From Paenibacillus sp. J45TS6 (GTDB lineage Bacteria; Bacillota; Bacilli; Paenibacillales; Paenibacillaceae): DNA of 64,000 nt. The position numbers and the translations under genes are program-made. This document shows positions 51,526-60,720 of the stretch, piece after piece. Below the pieces are notes generated by a model. The model saw nothing but the letters and a program-made list of their open reading frames with translations, was not told where the DNA came from and did not search any database. The stretch is from assembly GCF_018403285.1 (NCBI RefSeq), contig NZ_BOSJ01000005.1, forward strand, positions 223,793 to 287,792, written 5' to 3'. Numbering within the stretch: position 1 is the stretch's first letter; each line of letters starts with the position of its first letter.

Positions 51526-52320
51526 ATGCCTAATATTCAGGCAATTGTTCTGGACTTAGATGGAACCTTGCTCGGTAATGATAAATCGATATCTCCAAGG
51601 AATTATCAGGCTGTCAAAAGATGTTATGATTCTGGAATTCATATTATTATTGCCACGGCGCGGCCGCCTAGAGCGGCTAATCAATTTTTAAAAGAATTCC
51701 CTTTTGTAGACTACATGGTTTATTACAACGGTGCATTAGTTACATGTAAATCAAAGCAGAGTGAGCAGCATATTCGTATCCCTATGGAGATTAGCCAACA
51801 AATCAACAAACTCATCAAGTTACGGGCACCTCAATCAATAATCTCATATGAAGTTAACGATTCATGGTATACATGTAGTCCAGTTCCCGACTCCGAGTGC
51901 GCTCAATTGGGTATCCGTATCCATGACCCCAAACCCCAAGTTATGGATAAAGAATATATAAGTTCGCTTTCCCCTACCAAAATATTGGTCCTAGGTTGCA
52001 ATGCATGGAATGAAATATGTGAACAATTCGGTGACCATGTGAACGTAATTGCAACCGATGAAGGTGTATTGGTCCAAATCATGCATAAATTAGCTTCAAA
52101 GGAACAAGGGGTAGAATGGGTGTTAAATGATATCGGTATAAAATCAGAAAATGTAATGGTATTTGGGGATGACTTTAATGATTTAGGCTTATTCCATATG
52201 TCCGGATTTCCGGTCGCAATGGAGAATGCAATCAGTGAACTTAAAAATTGTGCAGCCCACGTAACCGAATCAAATAATAACGATGGTGTCGCTGTTGCAA
52301 TTGAAAGGTTTGTGATGTAA
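51526..52320 (+). CDS. HAD superfamily Cof-type phosphatase
   Basis: A 264-residue HAD phosphatase, type IIB (Cof/YidA-like). Motif I is VLDLDGTLL (about 8-16), motif II is ATARPP (about 42-47), Lys of motif III lies in LASKEQGVEWVL near 180, and motif IV is VFGDDFNDLGLF near 210. GAGGGGAGG precedes the ATG. Sugar phosphates or phosphonucleotides are the usual substrates. Monocistronic, with a terminator at 52384. Confidence 0.9.
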   Translation: MPNIQAIVLDLDGTLLGNDKSISPRNYQAVKRCYDSGIHIIIATARPPRAANQFLKEFPFVDYMVYYNGALVTCKSKQSEQHIRIPMEISQQINKLIKLRAPQSIISYEVNDSWYTCSPVPDSECAQLGIRIHDPKPQVMDKEYISSLSPTKILVLGCNAWNEICEQFGDHVNVIATDEGVLVQIMHKLASKEQGVEWVLNDIGIKSENVMVFGDDFNDLGLFHMSGFPVAMENAISELKNCAAHVTESNNNDGVAVAIERFVM

Positions 52321-52383
52321 TGATGTGCAGATCGTGATTGAACTAACGGGAAGCATTAGTTCAGTAAGGACATAAACAAGTGA

Positions 52384-52412
52384 GCAGCCGATAAAAAACG
52401 GCTGTTTTTTTT
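52384..52412 (+). terminator. Rho-independent terminator of the HAD gene
   Basis: CAGCCG/CGGCTG stem followed by T8. Confidence 0.8.
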
Positions 52413-52642
52413 ATACACCCGGGCAGAATAACATATTTTCAAAGAAATTGATTATATAAAAAGTTTACCTGGAAATTATCTGGGAATTTAAGGTAGAATT
52501 TATAGCAGAATAGCTGAAAGGAGCGATGAATCAATGTTAAACAAGGTGGTTATTATTTAGGTCCACAGAAGATTTATCTCATTTTTTGGGTTTCCTCTGT
52601 GGCAATTTCATCGTTGCAAAAATTTTGACTGGAGGAGATCGT

Positions 52643-53746
52643 ATAAATTATAACGAGGTTGTTAAAATCAGTGATGAATATTTACTTCCATTAGCGACAG
52701 AGTTATTCGAATTAGAAGGTTATAATATCCAGCTTATTCCGGCACATGAAGGTAGGCGGAATCTAGTCTACTCTTGTGAAAAAAAGGGGATCGACTCAAA
52801 AATACTCAGGATTTCATTCTTACCTGACAGGAGCGGGGAAGATTTTCTGGGAGAACTTGAGTATATCAGGTATTTATTCGAGCACAGAGGAAGTGTCTCG
52901 GATGTTGTCAGCTCTAAGAAGGGGAATTTGCTCGAAAAGATCACTCATAATAATCATAGCTTTTTTATATGCCTGTTTCATAAGGCGAAAGGGAAAATGC
53001 TAGTCGAAAATAATTATCAGTACCGGGAAGGAGCTCCAATTACTGAATATTACTATAATTCTGGTAAGGTCCTGGGGAGACTGCATCAAATATCGAAAGG
53101 ATATACTCCTATCCATCGCCGTTATAGCTTTTTTGATAAATACAATGCCTTGTATATCGATAAACTGATACCTGAATCCTTCCCTTTGCTTAAGGAGAAA
53201 CTGGTCGAGCTCCTTAATACCTTACAAGGATTAGAAAGAAGCCAAGAGACTTTCGGTATGAACCATTTTGACTATAATGATGGGAATTATTCAATTGATT
53301 TTGATACCGGACAAATAACCGTATATGATTTTGAGAATTCGTGTTACTGCTGGTATATGTTTGACCTGGCAGGTCTCTGGATGAGCGGGGTAGGCTGGAT
53401 ACAATTTGAACCAGACGTCGGTAAACGCAAAAAGTTTATGGATGATTATTTTGAAACTGTCCTCGCAGGATACAGATCTGAGACGAAGATCGAAGATTCG
53501 ATGTTGGATAAGTTGCCCTTATTTATTCAGGTAAACATTATGGAAAATATTGTTGATACATTCGAAGTAATGCATCACACCGGTGAGGAACCTACATGTG
53601 ACGAGGAACTATCATATCTCATAAAATGTTTGGAAGACGATATCCCGTATAAAGGCTTTTTTCATCAAATATACTCATGTGAAGAACCCTTTGAGTATGA
53701 GGAACGATTAATAGCTTCGGGTGAGAAGTCAAAAAATATCGATTAG
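52643..53746 (+). CDS. Aminoglycoside phosphotransferase/choline-kinase-like protein
   Basis: A 367-residue APH-fold small-molecule kinase. Recognisable are the Brenner-type catalytic loop GMNHFDYNDGNYSID near 205 and the metal Asp of ITVYDFENSCYCWYMFDLA near 228. The frame has no ATG near the front. GGAGG (52631-52635) is followed after seven bases by ATA (52643), which gives the natural N-terminus (M)NYNEVVKISDEYLLPLA; a TTG at 52586 lacks a Shine-Dalgarno site. I take ATA as the likely start. Substrate unknown; the name does not imply drug resistance. Confidence 0.78.
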   Translation: MNYNEVVKISDEYLLPLATELFELEGYNIQLIPAHEGRRNLVYSCEKKGIDSKILRISFLPDRSGEDFLGELEYIRYLFEHRGSVSDVVSSKKGNLLEKITHNNHSFFICLFHKAKGKMLVENNYQYREGAPITEYYYNSGKVLGRLHQISKGYTPIHRRYSFFDKYNALYIDKLIPESFPLLKEKLVELLNTLQGLERSQETFGMNHFDYNDGNYSIDFDTGQITVYDFENSCYCWYMFDLAGLWMSGVGWIQFEPDVGKRKKFMDDYFETVLAGYRSETKIEDSMLDKLPLFIQVNIMENIVDTFEVMHHTGEEPTCDEELSYLIKCLEDDIPYKGFFHQIYSCEEPFEYEERLIASGEKSKNID

Positions 53747-53751
53747 AAAAT

Positions 53752-53790
53752 AGGAGGCAGCCGACAAACGTCGGTTGCCTTCTTATTAAA
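53752..53790 (+). terminator. Rho-independent terminator
   Basis: GGCAGCCGAC pairs with GTCGGTTGCC over an AAAC loop, then TTCTT. Confidence 0.75.
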
Positions 53791-53941
53791 CGGCGGATTG
53801 CCAAACGAAGTGCGACATTTCTTATGAAAAAGATTCGCGAGTAGTTTTCGAGTCTATGTATGTTCGTGGTCTGTGATTGAATAAATTGGAGAGTTCGCAA
53901 GGGAATGTAACGGATATCGGATACAATGGGGGTATTCCTTA

Positions 53942-54376
53942 ATGAATATGGATGACAAATTATTTAACTATTACCTGGAGCTTAAAAGTCCTGAAGCTGG
54001 TGAATGGAATTCCTCACCTGAATGTATACATACTGAATTGATCACAAGAGATTACGTAAGAAGAGAGTTTCCAGTCACGGATGGAATTAAGGTATGTAAT
54101 GTTGGAATTGGAACAGGGGATTGGGACGATTACCTTGGATATTGGCTAAAAGGCAAAGGGGACTTAACAAGTATTGATATCAATAAAGATATTTGCGAAA
54201 TCTTCGCTTACAGACAGCAACGAGAAGGCCATCCTAATCCATCTAAAGTGTTATGTAAAAGTATTTTCGATATTGAAATAACGAATGAAAAGTTTGATAT
54301 TGTAACCTTAATTGGCTCTGCAATCAAAGAATCTGGAGATTTTGAAAGATGCTTAGATTCGTGTCTTAATTCCTGA
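53942..54376 (+). CDS. Truncated class I SAM-dependent methyltransferase
   Basis: A 144-residue N-terminal part of a methyltransferase: SAM motif I VCNVGIGTGDWDDYLG near 51-66, the acidic motif LTSIDINKDICEIF near 75 and IVTLIGSAIKESGDFERCLD near 119, ending at CLNS-TGA before the usual last beta strands. The same frame stays open for 41 more codons (to 54500) after the TGA, but this tail does not look like a methyltransferase C-terminus. The protein is therefore shortened by about a third and probably inactive. GGGGG precedes the ATG. Confidence 0.6.
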   Translation: MNMDDKLFNYYLELKSPEAGEWNSSPECIHTELITRDYVRREFPVTDGIKVCNVGIGTGDWDDYLGYWLKGKGDLTSIDINKDICEIFAYRQQREGHPNPSKVLCKSIFDIEITNEKFDIVTLIGSAIKESGDFERCLDSCLNS

Positions 54377-54521
54377 ATGCGCTTTCTTCATATAAAATCA
54401 AAAAGTGATTCAACTCATGGATACAGAAAATCAACTAATGGTTTAGTTGTAAAGTACACCTCCATACCATTAAATAGCAGTGTAATTATAATTAATGTAT
54501 AAATTCATGGAGGTGTTATAA

Positions 54522-55283
54522 ATCATAGAAGCGAATGCTAGTCATTTTGGTGGAAGAATCAGTCAGCTCCGTCACAGCAAAAGTATGACACAAGAACAAT
54601 TTGGGCTATTACTAAATGTATCTGCACAAGCAGTGTCCAAATGGGAAAAAGGCGACTCCTTACCCGACATTTCTCTTATAACGGAGTTGGCAACTGTCTT
54701 TGATTGCACAACCGACTTTTTGCTTGGAAAAACTAGCAATTTGCAAGCCATGCTGCCTCAAATTCGAACGGAACTTCGGACGATGACACAAGAACAAAAA
54801 ATCAATTTTCTGGGCGAGGTGATTGCTGCCACATCTTTCAATGTACAGACACCCGCATCAAATCCATCGTTGACTCAAATCCAACTAGGTCCATCTGGAT
54901 TAGGCCTATGGGCGAAAGATAGATTCGTTTGCATCGCTACCTCGCTTTTTTTAAACGAAGCTACTGAAGCAATGAATGAATTAGTTGAGTTTCCAATGAA
55001 TATCTTACCTCCGGACATGATCACCGTGCTATATGAGTTATTGCTTAATAATGAAAACTTACAGCCTGACTTCACTCCAGTAGAGGAGTCGATACTTCGT
55101 TCACGTCTACCCGCGGACATGAATTTTGACAAAGTAATCATAGATTGCATTGAACTCGGCTTTGTGGATAGGGTTCGAGGTGGGTATAGGCTTAATGTTA
55201 AAGGTGATATTGCCACTCGATTGTTCTCCATCGTTCATAGGGTCGTAAGTAGACCTAGTTCGTTTTCCTTTGATTTTTCGTAA
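54522..55283 (+). CDS. XRE-family transcriptional regulator with a non-ATG start
   Basis: The N-terminal HTH_3 domain spans ISQLRHSKSMTQEQFGLLLN, then VSAQAVSKWEKGDSLPDISL to DFLLG. The first ATG (54585) lies inside its first helix, so the true start must be upstream. The frame opens after a TAA at 54519-54521 with ATC (54522) and ATA (54525), then GAA GCG AAT GCT AGT; GGAGG at 54509-54513 is eight bases before the ATC and eleven before the ATA. No ATG, GTG or TTG is available. The C-terminal 150 residues are an unrecognised domain. Expected product about 252 residues. Confidence 0.8.
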   Translation: MIEANASHFGGRISQLRHSKSMTQEQFGLLLNVSAQAVSKWEKGDSLPDISLITELATVFDCTTDFLLGKTSNLQAMLPQIRTELRTMTQEQKINFLGEVIAATSFNVQTPASNPSLTQIQLGPSGLGLWAKDRFVCIATSLFLNEATEAMNELVEFPMNILPPDMITVLYELLLNNENLQPDFTPVEESILRSRLPADMNFDKVIIDCIELGFVDRVRGGYRLNVKGDIATRLFSIVHRVVSRPSSFSFDFS

Positions 55284-55308
55284 AATCTCGCCTTGATTTG
55301 AAACAAAT

Positions 55309-55340
55309 AAGCAGCCGATCAAAAGACCGGTTGCTTTTTC
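55309..55340 (+). terminator. Rho-independent terminator of the XRE gene
   Basis: AAGCAGCCGATC pairs with GACCGGTTGCTT over an AAAA loop, then T4CTTTT. Confidence 0.8.
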
Positions 55341-55423
55341 TTTTAAGTTAATAGGCAGGACTTTCTCAATAATATGTAGAAAAGCATAGGTTGCTATTTC
55401 ATTCATAATATAAGAGGTGCGAT

Positions 55424-56305
55424 TTGAACTTAGTACATACGATTATAGATAGATTTAACCTTAATGTTTTAAGTATAGATAATGTTCCTGAGTCTTTTAG
55501 TTCACAAGTATACAAGCTGAATCTTACTAATGGAGAAACGGTATATGCGAAGCTCCCCTATAACAGGGATAAGCTATATCGTGAATATCGTATGCTAGAA
55601 ATGTTAAGAGAGGTAATACCGGTTCCAAAAGTGTTAGATATCTGGAGTGGGGACGACTTAATCTCAGGTGCCTTACTTTTATCGGAGATAAAAGGCATAC
55701 CTTGTACAGGAGCTATTAACGATGAATTATCATTCCAAATGGGAGTATTACATGCAAAGCTGCATGAAACTAGAATGCCTGGGTATGGCGCTCAAGGTTC
55801 CGACGGTTTTCAATTTTCCAATCAGAACAACTGGAGACTTTATATTAAAGATAACTTTGAGAAGTATAAAGAACCTGCAAAGGAAGTCCTTGAGAGACAG
55901 CTTTTCGAAAAATGTATAGATCACTTTGAAAGTGCCTTTTCCGTTTTACCACAACCTGATGGTCCCTGTGTTGTACATATGGATTTTAGACCAGGCAATA
56001 TATTAATAAATAATAATAACGTTGTTGGAATTATTGATTTTGAGAGTGCTCGGGGCGGGTCCTCAGAAATAGATTTCACTAAAATAAATCGATATGTTTG
56101 GGAAGTGAATCCTCAAAGTAAAACTTCTTACACAGAAGGGTATTCAACAATTCGTCCTATGATCGATTTGGAAACGCTACTACCTTTTTATACTTTTTAC
56201 GATGCTTTTAGTGCTGTTGTCTGGTGTAAGAATAGAGGGATTGATAAAAATAAAGCGTTCTTCATGGAAAGTGTTTCTGTATTGCAGAAATTGGTAGGTT
56301 ATTGA
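55424..56305 (+). CDS. Aminoglycoside phosphotransferase family protein
   Basis: A 293-residue APH-fold kinase: nucleotide-binding strand [20 protein letters not shown] near 28, catalytic loop [16 protein letters not shown] near 184-199, metal Asp in [13 protein letters not shown] near 201. TTG start five bases after AAGAGGTG. A second APH-like kinase in this 3.7-kb stretch (see 52643); the two share only fold-level features. Substrate unknown. Confidence 0.82.
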   Translation: MNLVHTIIDRFNLNVLSIDNVPESFSSQVYKLNLTNGETVYAKLPYNRDKLYREYRMLEMLREVIPVPKVLDIWSGDDLISGALLLSEIKGIPCTGAINDELSFQMGVLHAKLHETRMPGYGAQGSDGFQFSNQNNWRLYIKDNFEKYKEPAKEVLERQLFEKCIDHFESAFSVLPQPDGPCVVHMDFRPGNILINNNNVVGIIDFESARGGSSEIDFTKINRYVWEVNPQSKTSYTEGYSTIRPMIDLETLLPFYTFYDAFSAVVWCKNRGIDKNKAFFMESVSVLQKLVGY

Positions 56306-56417
56306 GCTAACAGATAAAGCAGCTTATTCATCGTGTATAAACAGTCAAATGAATCGAGTGATCGAAAGAATGGAATTCGAGCATATCAATGCAAAACTAA
56401 GTAATAGGGGAGAAACC

Positions 56418-57017
56418 ATGGAGGATAACGAATTTTATGTATATCACTTAGTTACCAAGAAAAAAATGACTTTGGGACAATTCATATCCTTTGATGACAA
56501 CCAAAAAAATGCCCTGTATCACTTCTTTTTTGAAAAAGAACGTTTGAATTCCAAAGGCGAGGACTTTATTCAGATTCTAAATGGTCATTATAATGCTGAC
56601 GGTTTAAAGATGGATAAAGAAAATGCGGAAGTAGCAATAAGTTATGTAGGACAGACAATCAGAGCGATTAGGGAAGTTATCGTTGAAATGGTAAGACTGC
56701 AAGAATATCCTGAATACCCATCAAGATTGTCTTGTTTGTATGCTGCTAAAAGCTATGAAGACGCATTGAAATGGAAAGATATATTTGATTCATATAACCG
56801 AAAAGTTTTACAACTCGTTAAACTCCGTGTTAAAGGAAGTATATTTGAGGGCGATGGAAACCTTTTACCGAAAGAGGATGCAGTACCCTTCTCCGTAAAA
56901 ATCGAACAGGCTAGGACCTATTGGAAGGGAAATTACAAAAAGGAGCTCCCTGAGCTTTTGATTAATGGAAAAATAGAGGTAGTTGAAATTATTGAAGATT
57001 TCTGCGTGAATTTATAA
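56418..57017 (+). CDS. DUF2441 family protein
   Basis: A 199-residue protein of the DUF2441 family. The start is recognisable as [35 protein letters not shown], and a second conserved patch is [18 protein letters not shown] near 129; the family looks related to small ADP-ribosyltransferase-like or phage-linked proteins, but its function is unknown. The ATG at 56418 follows GGGGAG closely; the ATG at 56349 has none. Confidence 0.7.
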   Translation: MEDNEFYVYHLVTKKKMTLGQFISFDDNQKNALYHFFFEKERLNSKGEDFIQILNGHYNADGLKMDKENAEVAISYVGQTIRAIREVIVEMVRLQEYPEYPSRLSCLYAAKSYEDALKWKDIFDSYNRKVLQLVKLRVKGSIFEGDGNLLPKEDAVPFSVKIEQARTYWKGNYKKELPELLINGKIEVVEIIEDFCVNL

Positions 57018-57179
57018 ACGTTTGCTTGTAGTTACATAATGCTGTAACAGGCAGGGGAGCATTGTTACTACCGAATAGATGGGGATACATTATCTTCGGC
57101 ATGCTGACTTTTTCGTGCAGTAAATGCTAGGTAATCATTTCTTATCTACGATAAATTGATATGGAAGGGAGGGGAAACG

Positions 57180-58028
57180 ATGGATTGGTTAGACAGGATG
57201 AATAACGCCATGGAATATATCGAATCAAATCTAGCGGACAATATCTCCTATGATGAATTAGCACAGAGAGCCTGTTGCTCTACTTATCATTTTCAAAGAA
57301 TGTTTCCATTTATTACAGGAGTATCGTTATCTGGGTATATTCGACGTCGACGGTTGACTTTGGCAGCATTTGAACTTCAGACCACCGATGCAAAGGTTAT
57401 TGATGTAGCTATGAAATATGGATATGATTCGCCAGAAGCGTTTGCACGGGCGTTTAAAAATCTTCATGGGATCATGCCGATATCTGCGCGCGATAAAGGT
57501 GTTTCTCTAAAAGCCTATCCTCGAATGTCCTTCTCTATTTCAATAAAAGGAGATATCGAAATGAATTACCGAATTGAACAAAGAGGGACTTTTGAGATGT
57601 TTGGAGTTTATGGTCTCATTAATTCCGATAGGAAAATAGCTTTTTCTGAAGTTCCTAGGTTCCGTAAACAATGTGATGAGGATGGCAGTGTTGATCTGAT
57701 GAACGAATTGTTGGGCCGCTTTACAGACACGATGTTACATGCTGCTTTATATGATGATAATGGAGAATCTTTCAAGTACATGGTATGTTACAACCTGCCT
57801 AAGGGACTTGAAATCTCTGACAATTTCACAAAACTGTCTGTTCCTGCTTCAACTTGGGCTATTTTCTCAGAGCCGCAATGTGACTTACAAAAACTATGGG
57901 ATCGTATATATTTCGAGTGGTTTCCGACATCGGAGTATGAACAGATTGAAGCACCTAGTTTTGAAATGTACTATGGACCGGCAGGTCATCATACAGGGGA
58001 GATTTGGATTCCAGTAAAGAAAAAATAG
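57180..58028 (+). CDS. AraC family regulator with GyrI-like effector domain
   Basis: A 282-residue regulator. Two AraC-type HTH motifs (SYDELAQRACCSTYHFQRMF... and VIDVAMKYGYDSPEAFARAFKNLHG) fill residues 5-105. A GyrI-like small-molecule-binding domain follows (YRIEQRGTFEMFGVYGL... to GPAGHHTGEIWIPVKKK). This Rob/SoxS-type two-domain layout is used to sense drugs or other amphiphiles. GGAGGGG precedes the ATG at 57180. The 160 bases before it show no gene. Confidence 0.88.
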   Translation: MDWLDRMNNAMEYIESNLADNISYDELAQRACCSTYHFQRMFPFITGVSLSGYIRRRRLTLAAFELQTTDAKVIDVAMKYGYDSPEAFARAFKNLHGIMPISARDKGVSLKAYPRMSFSISIKGDIEMNYRIEQRGTFEMFGVYGLINSDRKIAFSEVPRFRKQCDEDGSVDLMNELLGRFTDTMLHAALYDDNGESFKYMVCYNLPKGLEISDNFTKLSVPASTWAIFSEPQCDLQKLWDRIYFEWFPTSEYEQIEAPSFEMYYGPAGHHTGEIWIPVKKK

Positions 58029-58070
58029 CTTTTAATTTCATACAGCAGGTCAGAACACCGAAATCAAAGG

Positions 58071-58102
58071 AAAGCGTCCGCAACATTGTGGACGTCTTTT
58101 TT
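58071..58102 (+). terminator. Rho-independent terminator of the AraC-type gene
   Basis: CGTCCGCAA pairs with TTGTGGACG (one G-U), then TCTTTTTT. Confidence 0.8.
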
Positions 58103-58250
58103 CTCTTTTTATTAGGAAAACGTTGCTCGAATGGTAATGTGAATATTGCGCTAATTGGCAGCATAATTGAACAAGGATGGAAAAGTTCGGAATAGAAAGT
58201 GAGTGCATAAAAATAAATGTCCTCAATGAAGAGGTCAAGTTGAATTAGGA

Positions 58251-58694
58251 TTATATTGAATAGTTCAACCAGTTTCCAAGAGAGCCACCCATTTTTTCAT
58301 AAAACCGTTGAGCACGTTTATTATCAGATGCAGTTACCCATGACATATGTGCATATCCGTTTTCTTTGGTAAATGTTTCACAGAACTTAAAGAGTTGTTC
58401 GGCTACCCCTGTACCTCTTGCTTTCTCTACAACAAATAAATCGTTCATTATCGTGATTTTATCTGCTTTTGTTGTACTAAAACTAAAATATAATGTTGCA
58501 AATCCGAGAAATTCACCTTCTTTTTCAGCGATGAATTGAATACCTTCATACTTTTCTAATAGCGTTTCAATTAAATTATGTACTTTTTCAATTGATGGTT
58601 TTGGTCTCTTATAAAAGTCTACAATGTATTGATACATTAATTCAGTCAATTGGTCTATATCTTCGGGTTCAACAGCACGTATTATTCTCGACAC
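58251..58694 (-). CDS. GNAT family N-acetyltransferase
   Basis: A 147-residue GNAT enzyme: IRAVEPEDIDQLTELMYQY at the N-terminus, motif A IMNDLFVVEKARGTGVAEQLF near 84-104 (the R-G-T-G-V acetyl-CoA loop) and motif B DNKRAQRFYEKMGG near 123-136. GTG start at 58694 with GGAGAGG upstream. Substrate unknown. Confidence 0.88.
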   Translation of the reverse strand: MSRIIRAVEPEDIDQLTELMYQYIVDFYKRPKPSIEKVHNLIETLLEKYEGIQFIAEKEGEFLGFATLYFSFSTTKADKITIMNDLFVVEKARGTGVAEQLFKFCETFTKENGYAHMSWVTASDNKRAQRFYEKMGGSLGNWLNYSI

Positions 58695-58799
58695 TAAATT
58701 ACCTCTCCTTTACTAATTTTCTTTCATCATCTGTATAACTATACATTAAAATGATAATTAATTCAATTTTATTAGTATGCTTTTACATTTTTTTACGCT

Positions 58800-58885
58800 A
58801 ACAGGAAAACGATAGTTGAACACAGCAGGGAGCAGCTTGCCAGTTGGCAGCTGCGCCCTTTTAGTTATGCAAACCGGCAGATTAG
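58800..58885 (+). repeat. Dispersed intergenic repeat, copy B
   Basis: AACACAGCAGGGAGCAG, TTGCC, GTTGGCAGC, then TTTT, GTTA and GTTGAACAAA follow the same order as the copy at 8995-9080. Like copy A it lies in an intergenic region in the plus orientation. Confidence 0.45.
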
Positions 58886-58934
58886 TTGAACAAAATAAGT
58901 GGAGGTTTTATGTCACATTTGACGCATACTGCGC

Positions 58935-58961
58935 AATAAAAAAACCGGCTGAAGAGCCGGG
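58935..58961 (-). terminator. Rho-independent terminator of the 78-residue gene
   Basis: On the minus strand CCGGCT/AGCCGG around CTTC, then TTTTTTATT. Confidence 0.85.
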
Positions 58962-58974
58962 GATTTATTAATTG

Positions 58975-59211
58975 TCAACCAACATTATTCCTGATCTTAA
59001 CTAACTCGTTAATAAAATGATCAAGTTGTTTCTTAGTTGATTTAATAGAAGCGGTACGACTATTGTTTTTGGTTTTATAATCCTGTTGTAAAGCTTCTAA
59101 CGCTAATCCGGCAGCTAGCGCAGCGATTCCATCACCTAATGTAGCAATGGAACTCCCTATAAAAGCTAGCTTGGCAATTTCTATATCTCGTAGGTCCTTA
59201 TCAATGGGCAA
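58975..59211 (-). CDS. Small hypothetical protein
   Basis: A 78-residue protein with an Ala/Leu-rich middle (IGSSIATLGDGIAALAAGLALEAL, about 18-41) and a basic C-terminal coiled region. I do not recognise it; small helical proteins of this kind occur with phage or plasmid regions. TTG start at 59211, eight bases after AAGGAGG, which is strong support for translation. Its start overlaps the end of the upstream frame by 31 bases. Confidence 0.6.
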   Translation of the reverse strand: MPIDKDLRDIEIAKLAFIGSSIATLGDGIAALAAGLALEALQQDYKTKNNSRTASIKSTKKQLDHFINELVKIRNNVG

Positions 59212-59642
59212 TTTTTGCGCCTCCTTATTTCCATATGTACTAATATATGTTCGTATTCATGAAATGTTAAAATACGTTCGGAACGACGTGTTGCAGTTCT
59301 TATGTTCTTATATGTTGGCCCATTACGCATATTGTGTAGCGAGGGAGATGAGATAATGAGGAGTTTGGCCTGTTCGTTGCTTACTTCTGTCACTTCATGT
59401 CCAGTTAACTCTCTGTACATTTGTCGGAACATTTGATTATGCCCTCGTTCATCATTTCGCTTCCCCTGGACTGAAATCCTCATTAATTCAAGCGCATCTT
59501 GAGTTGAAGTTGCCCGAATGGAAACGAATTGTGATCTGAACCAATACGGATAAATCATATTTATGAGCGCTTTTTCGGTAATGCTAATATTTTTAACAAA
59601 AGCGGAAAGATGAACTTGCTCCACCAATCGATACACGCTCAA
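59181..59642 (-). CDS. Possible ferritin-like protein, probably a damaged gene
   Basis: A 153-codon frame. The middle (LINMIYPYWFRSQFVSIRATSTQDALELMRISVQGKRNDERGHNQM) has the look of a ferritin-like four-helix protein with E/H metal positions and ends ...RELTGHEVTEV. The first 30 residues run into the opposite-strand asparagine-synthetase fragment, and no Shine-Dalgarno site is visible at 59642, so the 5' end has probably been replaced at a recombination point. Confidence 0.4.
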   Translation of the reverse strand: MSVYRLVEQVHLSAFVKNISITEKALINMIYPYWFRSQFVSIRATSTQDALELMRISVQGKRNDERGHNQMFRQMYRELTGHEVTEVSNEQAKLLIISSPSLHNMRNGPTYKNIRTATRRSERILTFHEYEHILVHMEIRRRKNCPLIRTYEI

Positions 59643-60194
59643 AATAGCTTTTTACACCCCACGGATATTGTTAAACCTTTTTATGATAAGACAGTTCACC
59701 TAGATCCTACGACAAGAATGCAGTATATTGATATGAAATTTTGGTTACCTGGAGACATTTTATCAAAAACAGATAAGTTGTCCATGGCACATTCATTAGA
59801 ATTAAGAGTACCGTTTTTAGATAAAGAGGTCTTCGAAACGGCGAAAAAAATACCTGTATCCAATCGGATTGGCAAAAAAACATCAAAACTTGCTTTGCGT
59901 AAAGCTATGGAAGGAATCGTTCCCGAAGCTATTGTGAATCGCCCGAAATTAGGATTTCCCGTACCCCTTCGTGATTGGCTGAGGACTCCAGCTTCAGATA
60001 TAATGTTTGAAGAAATACGATATAGTGGCATTGATGAAATATTCAATACGAATATAATCGAAAAGATGTTTATCCAGCATCGGAGTAATAAAGGTGACTA
60101 CTCGCGTAGAATATGGTTAATTTACATTTTTTCAGTGTGGTACAATCTTTTCATAAAAGAAGATCTGAGGCAATTAAAGAGTGCCGTGTTGTAA
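59625..60194 (+). pseudogene. Asparagine synthetase (glutamine-hydrolysing), C-terminal fragment
   Basis: Encodes the last ~190 residues of an AsnB-type synthetase: FLHPTDIVKPFYDKTVHLDP, TRMQYIDMKFWLPGDILSKTDKLSMAHSLELRVPFLD and PKLGFPVPLRDWL, all in the synthetase domain. The glutaminase domain and the PPi-loop half are absent and the frame begins without a Shine-Dalgarno site, so it cannot work alone. The left boundary near 59625-59640 coincides with the 5' end of the damaged minus-strand gene and marks a deletion or insertion junction. Confidence 0.8.
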
Positions 60195-60720
60195 ATACCC
60201 AAGCCATAGTCACTGGACAGAAGAGAGAACACATTATGGTTCGCAGTGACTATGCAGTCAATAAGGATAGATTTGAAAAAGTTAATGAACGCATCTAGAT
60301 ATGATTTTTATAGTTATAATGAGTGATAAAATTGCTATTCTAGTAGATGATTGAGGCTTTAATTAATCGCTTTTACTATTCCAACTTACTAAATAACACT
60401 CCCTATATTGACATGGATTTTTCACGGTTGTAAGAGTGCTATCTAATGGACTCACGGGATACATTAAGTATAGAACATTAAATATAGAAGTGTGTTTTTG
60501 AATCAGTTCGAATCTATTACTAAATTCTATCCATTTTACATTAGTATTTGATGATATAGTGATCAAAGGATGTCTCATTAAAACAGCAACAGTTGTAGTT
60601 GCTGTTTATTTTTTTTTCGATAAACTTACAGAATGAAAATTATTAAGCCTTATGGAGAGGATACTACCAATATATATGGAACTCTTATAGATATCGGATA
60701 TTTTTAGGGGGGGTCGATTT
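60195..60720. other. Decayed intergenic region with coding scraps
   Basis: A frame ending at 60298 reads NTQAIVTGQKREHIMVRSDY and on to a TAG, and a 71-codon minus frame (60363-60578) reads RHPLITISSNTNVKWIEFSN. Both look like remnants and neither has a Shine-Dalgarno site. Together with the asparagine-synthetase fragment this suggests a worn integration or deletion hotspot. Confidence 0.4.

Noticed and set aside
60113-60298. 61-codon plus-strand frame overlapping the asparagine-synthetase fragment
   Set aside because: Its first half is a shadow of the fragment; only the tail looks coding, probably a remnant, so it is not called as a gene.
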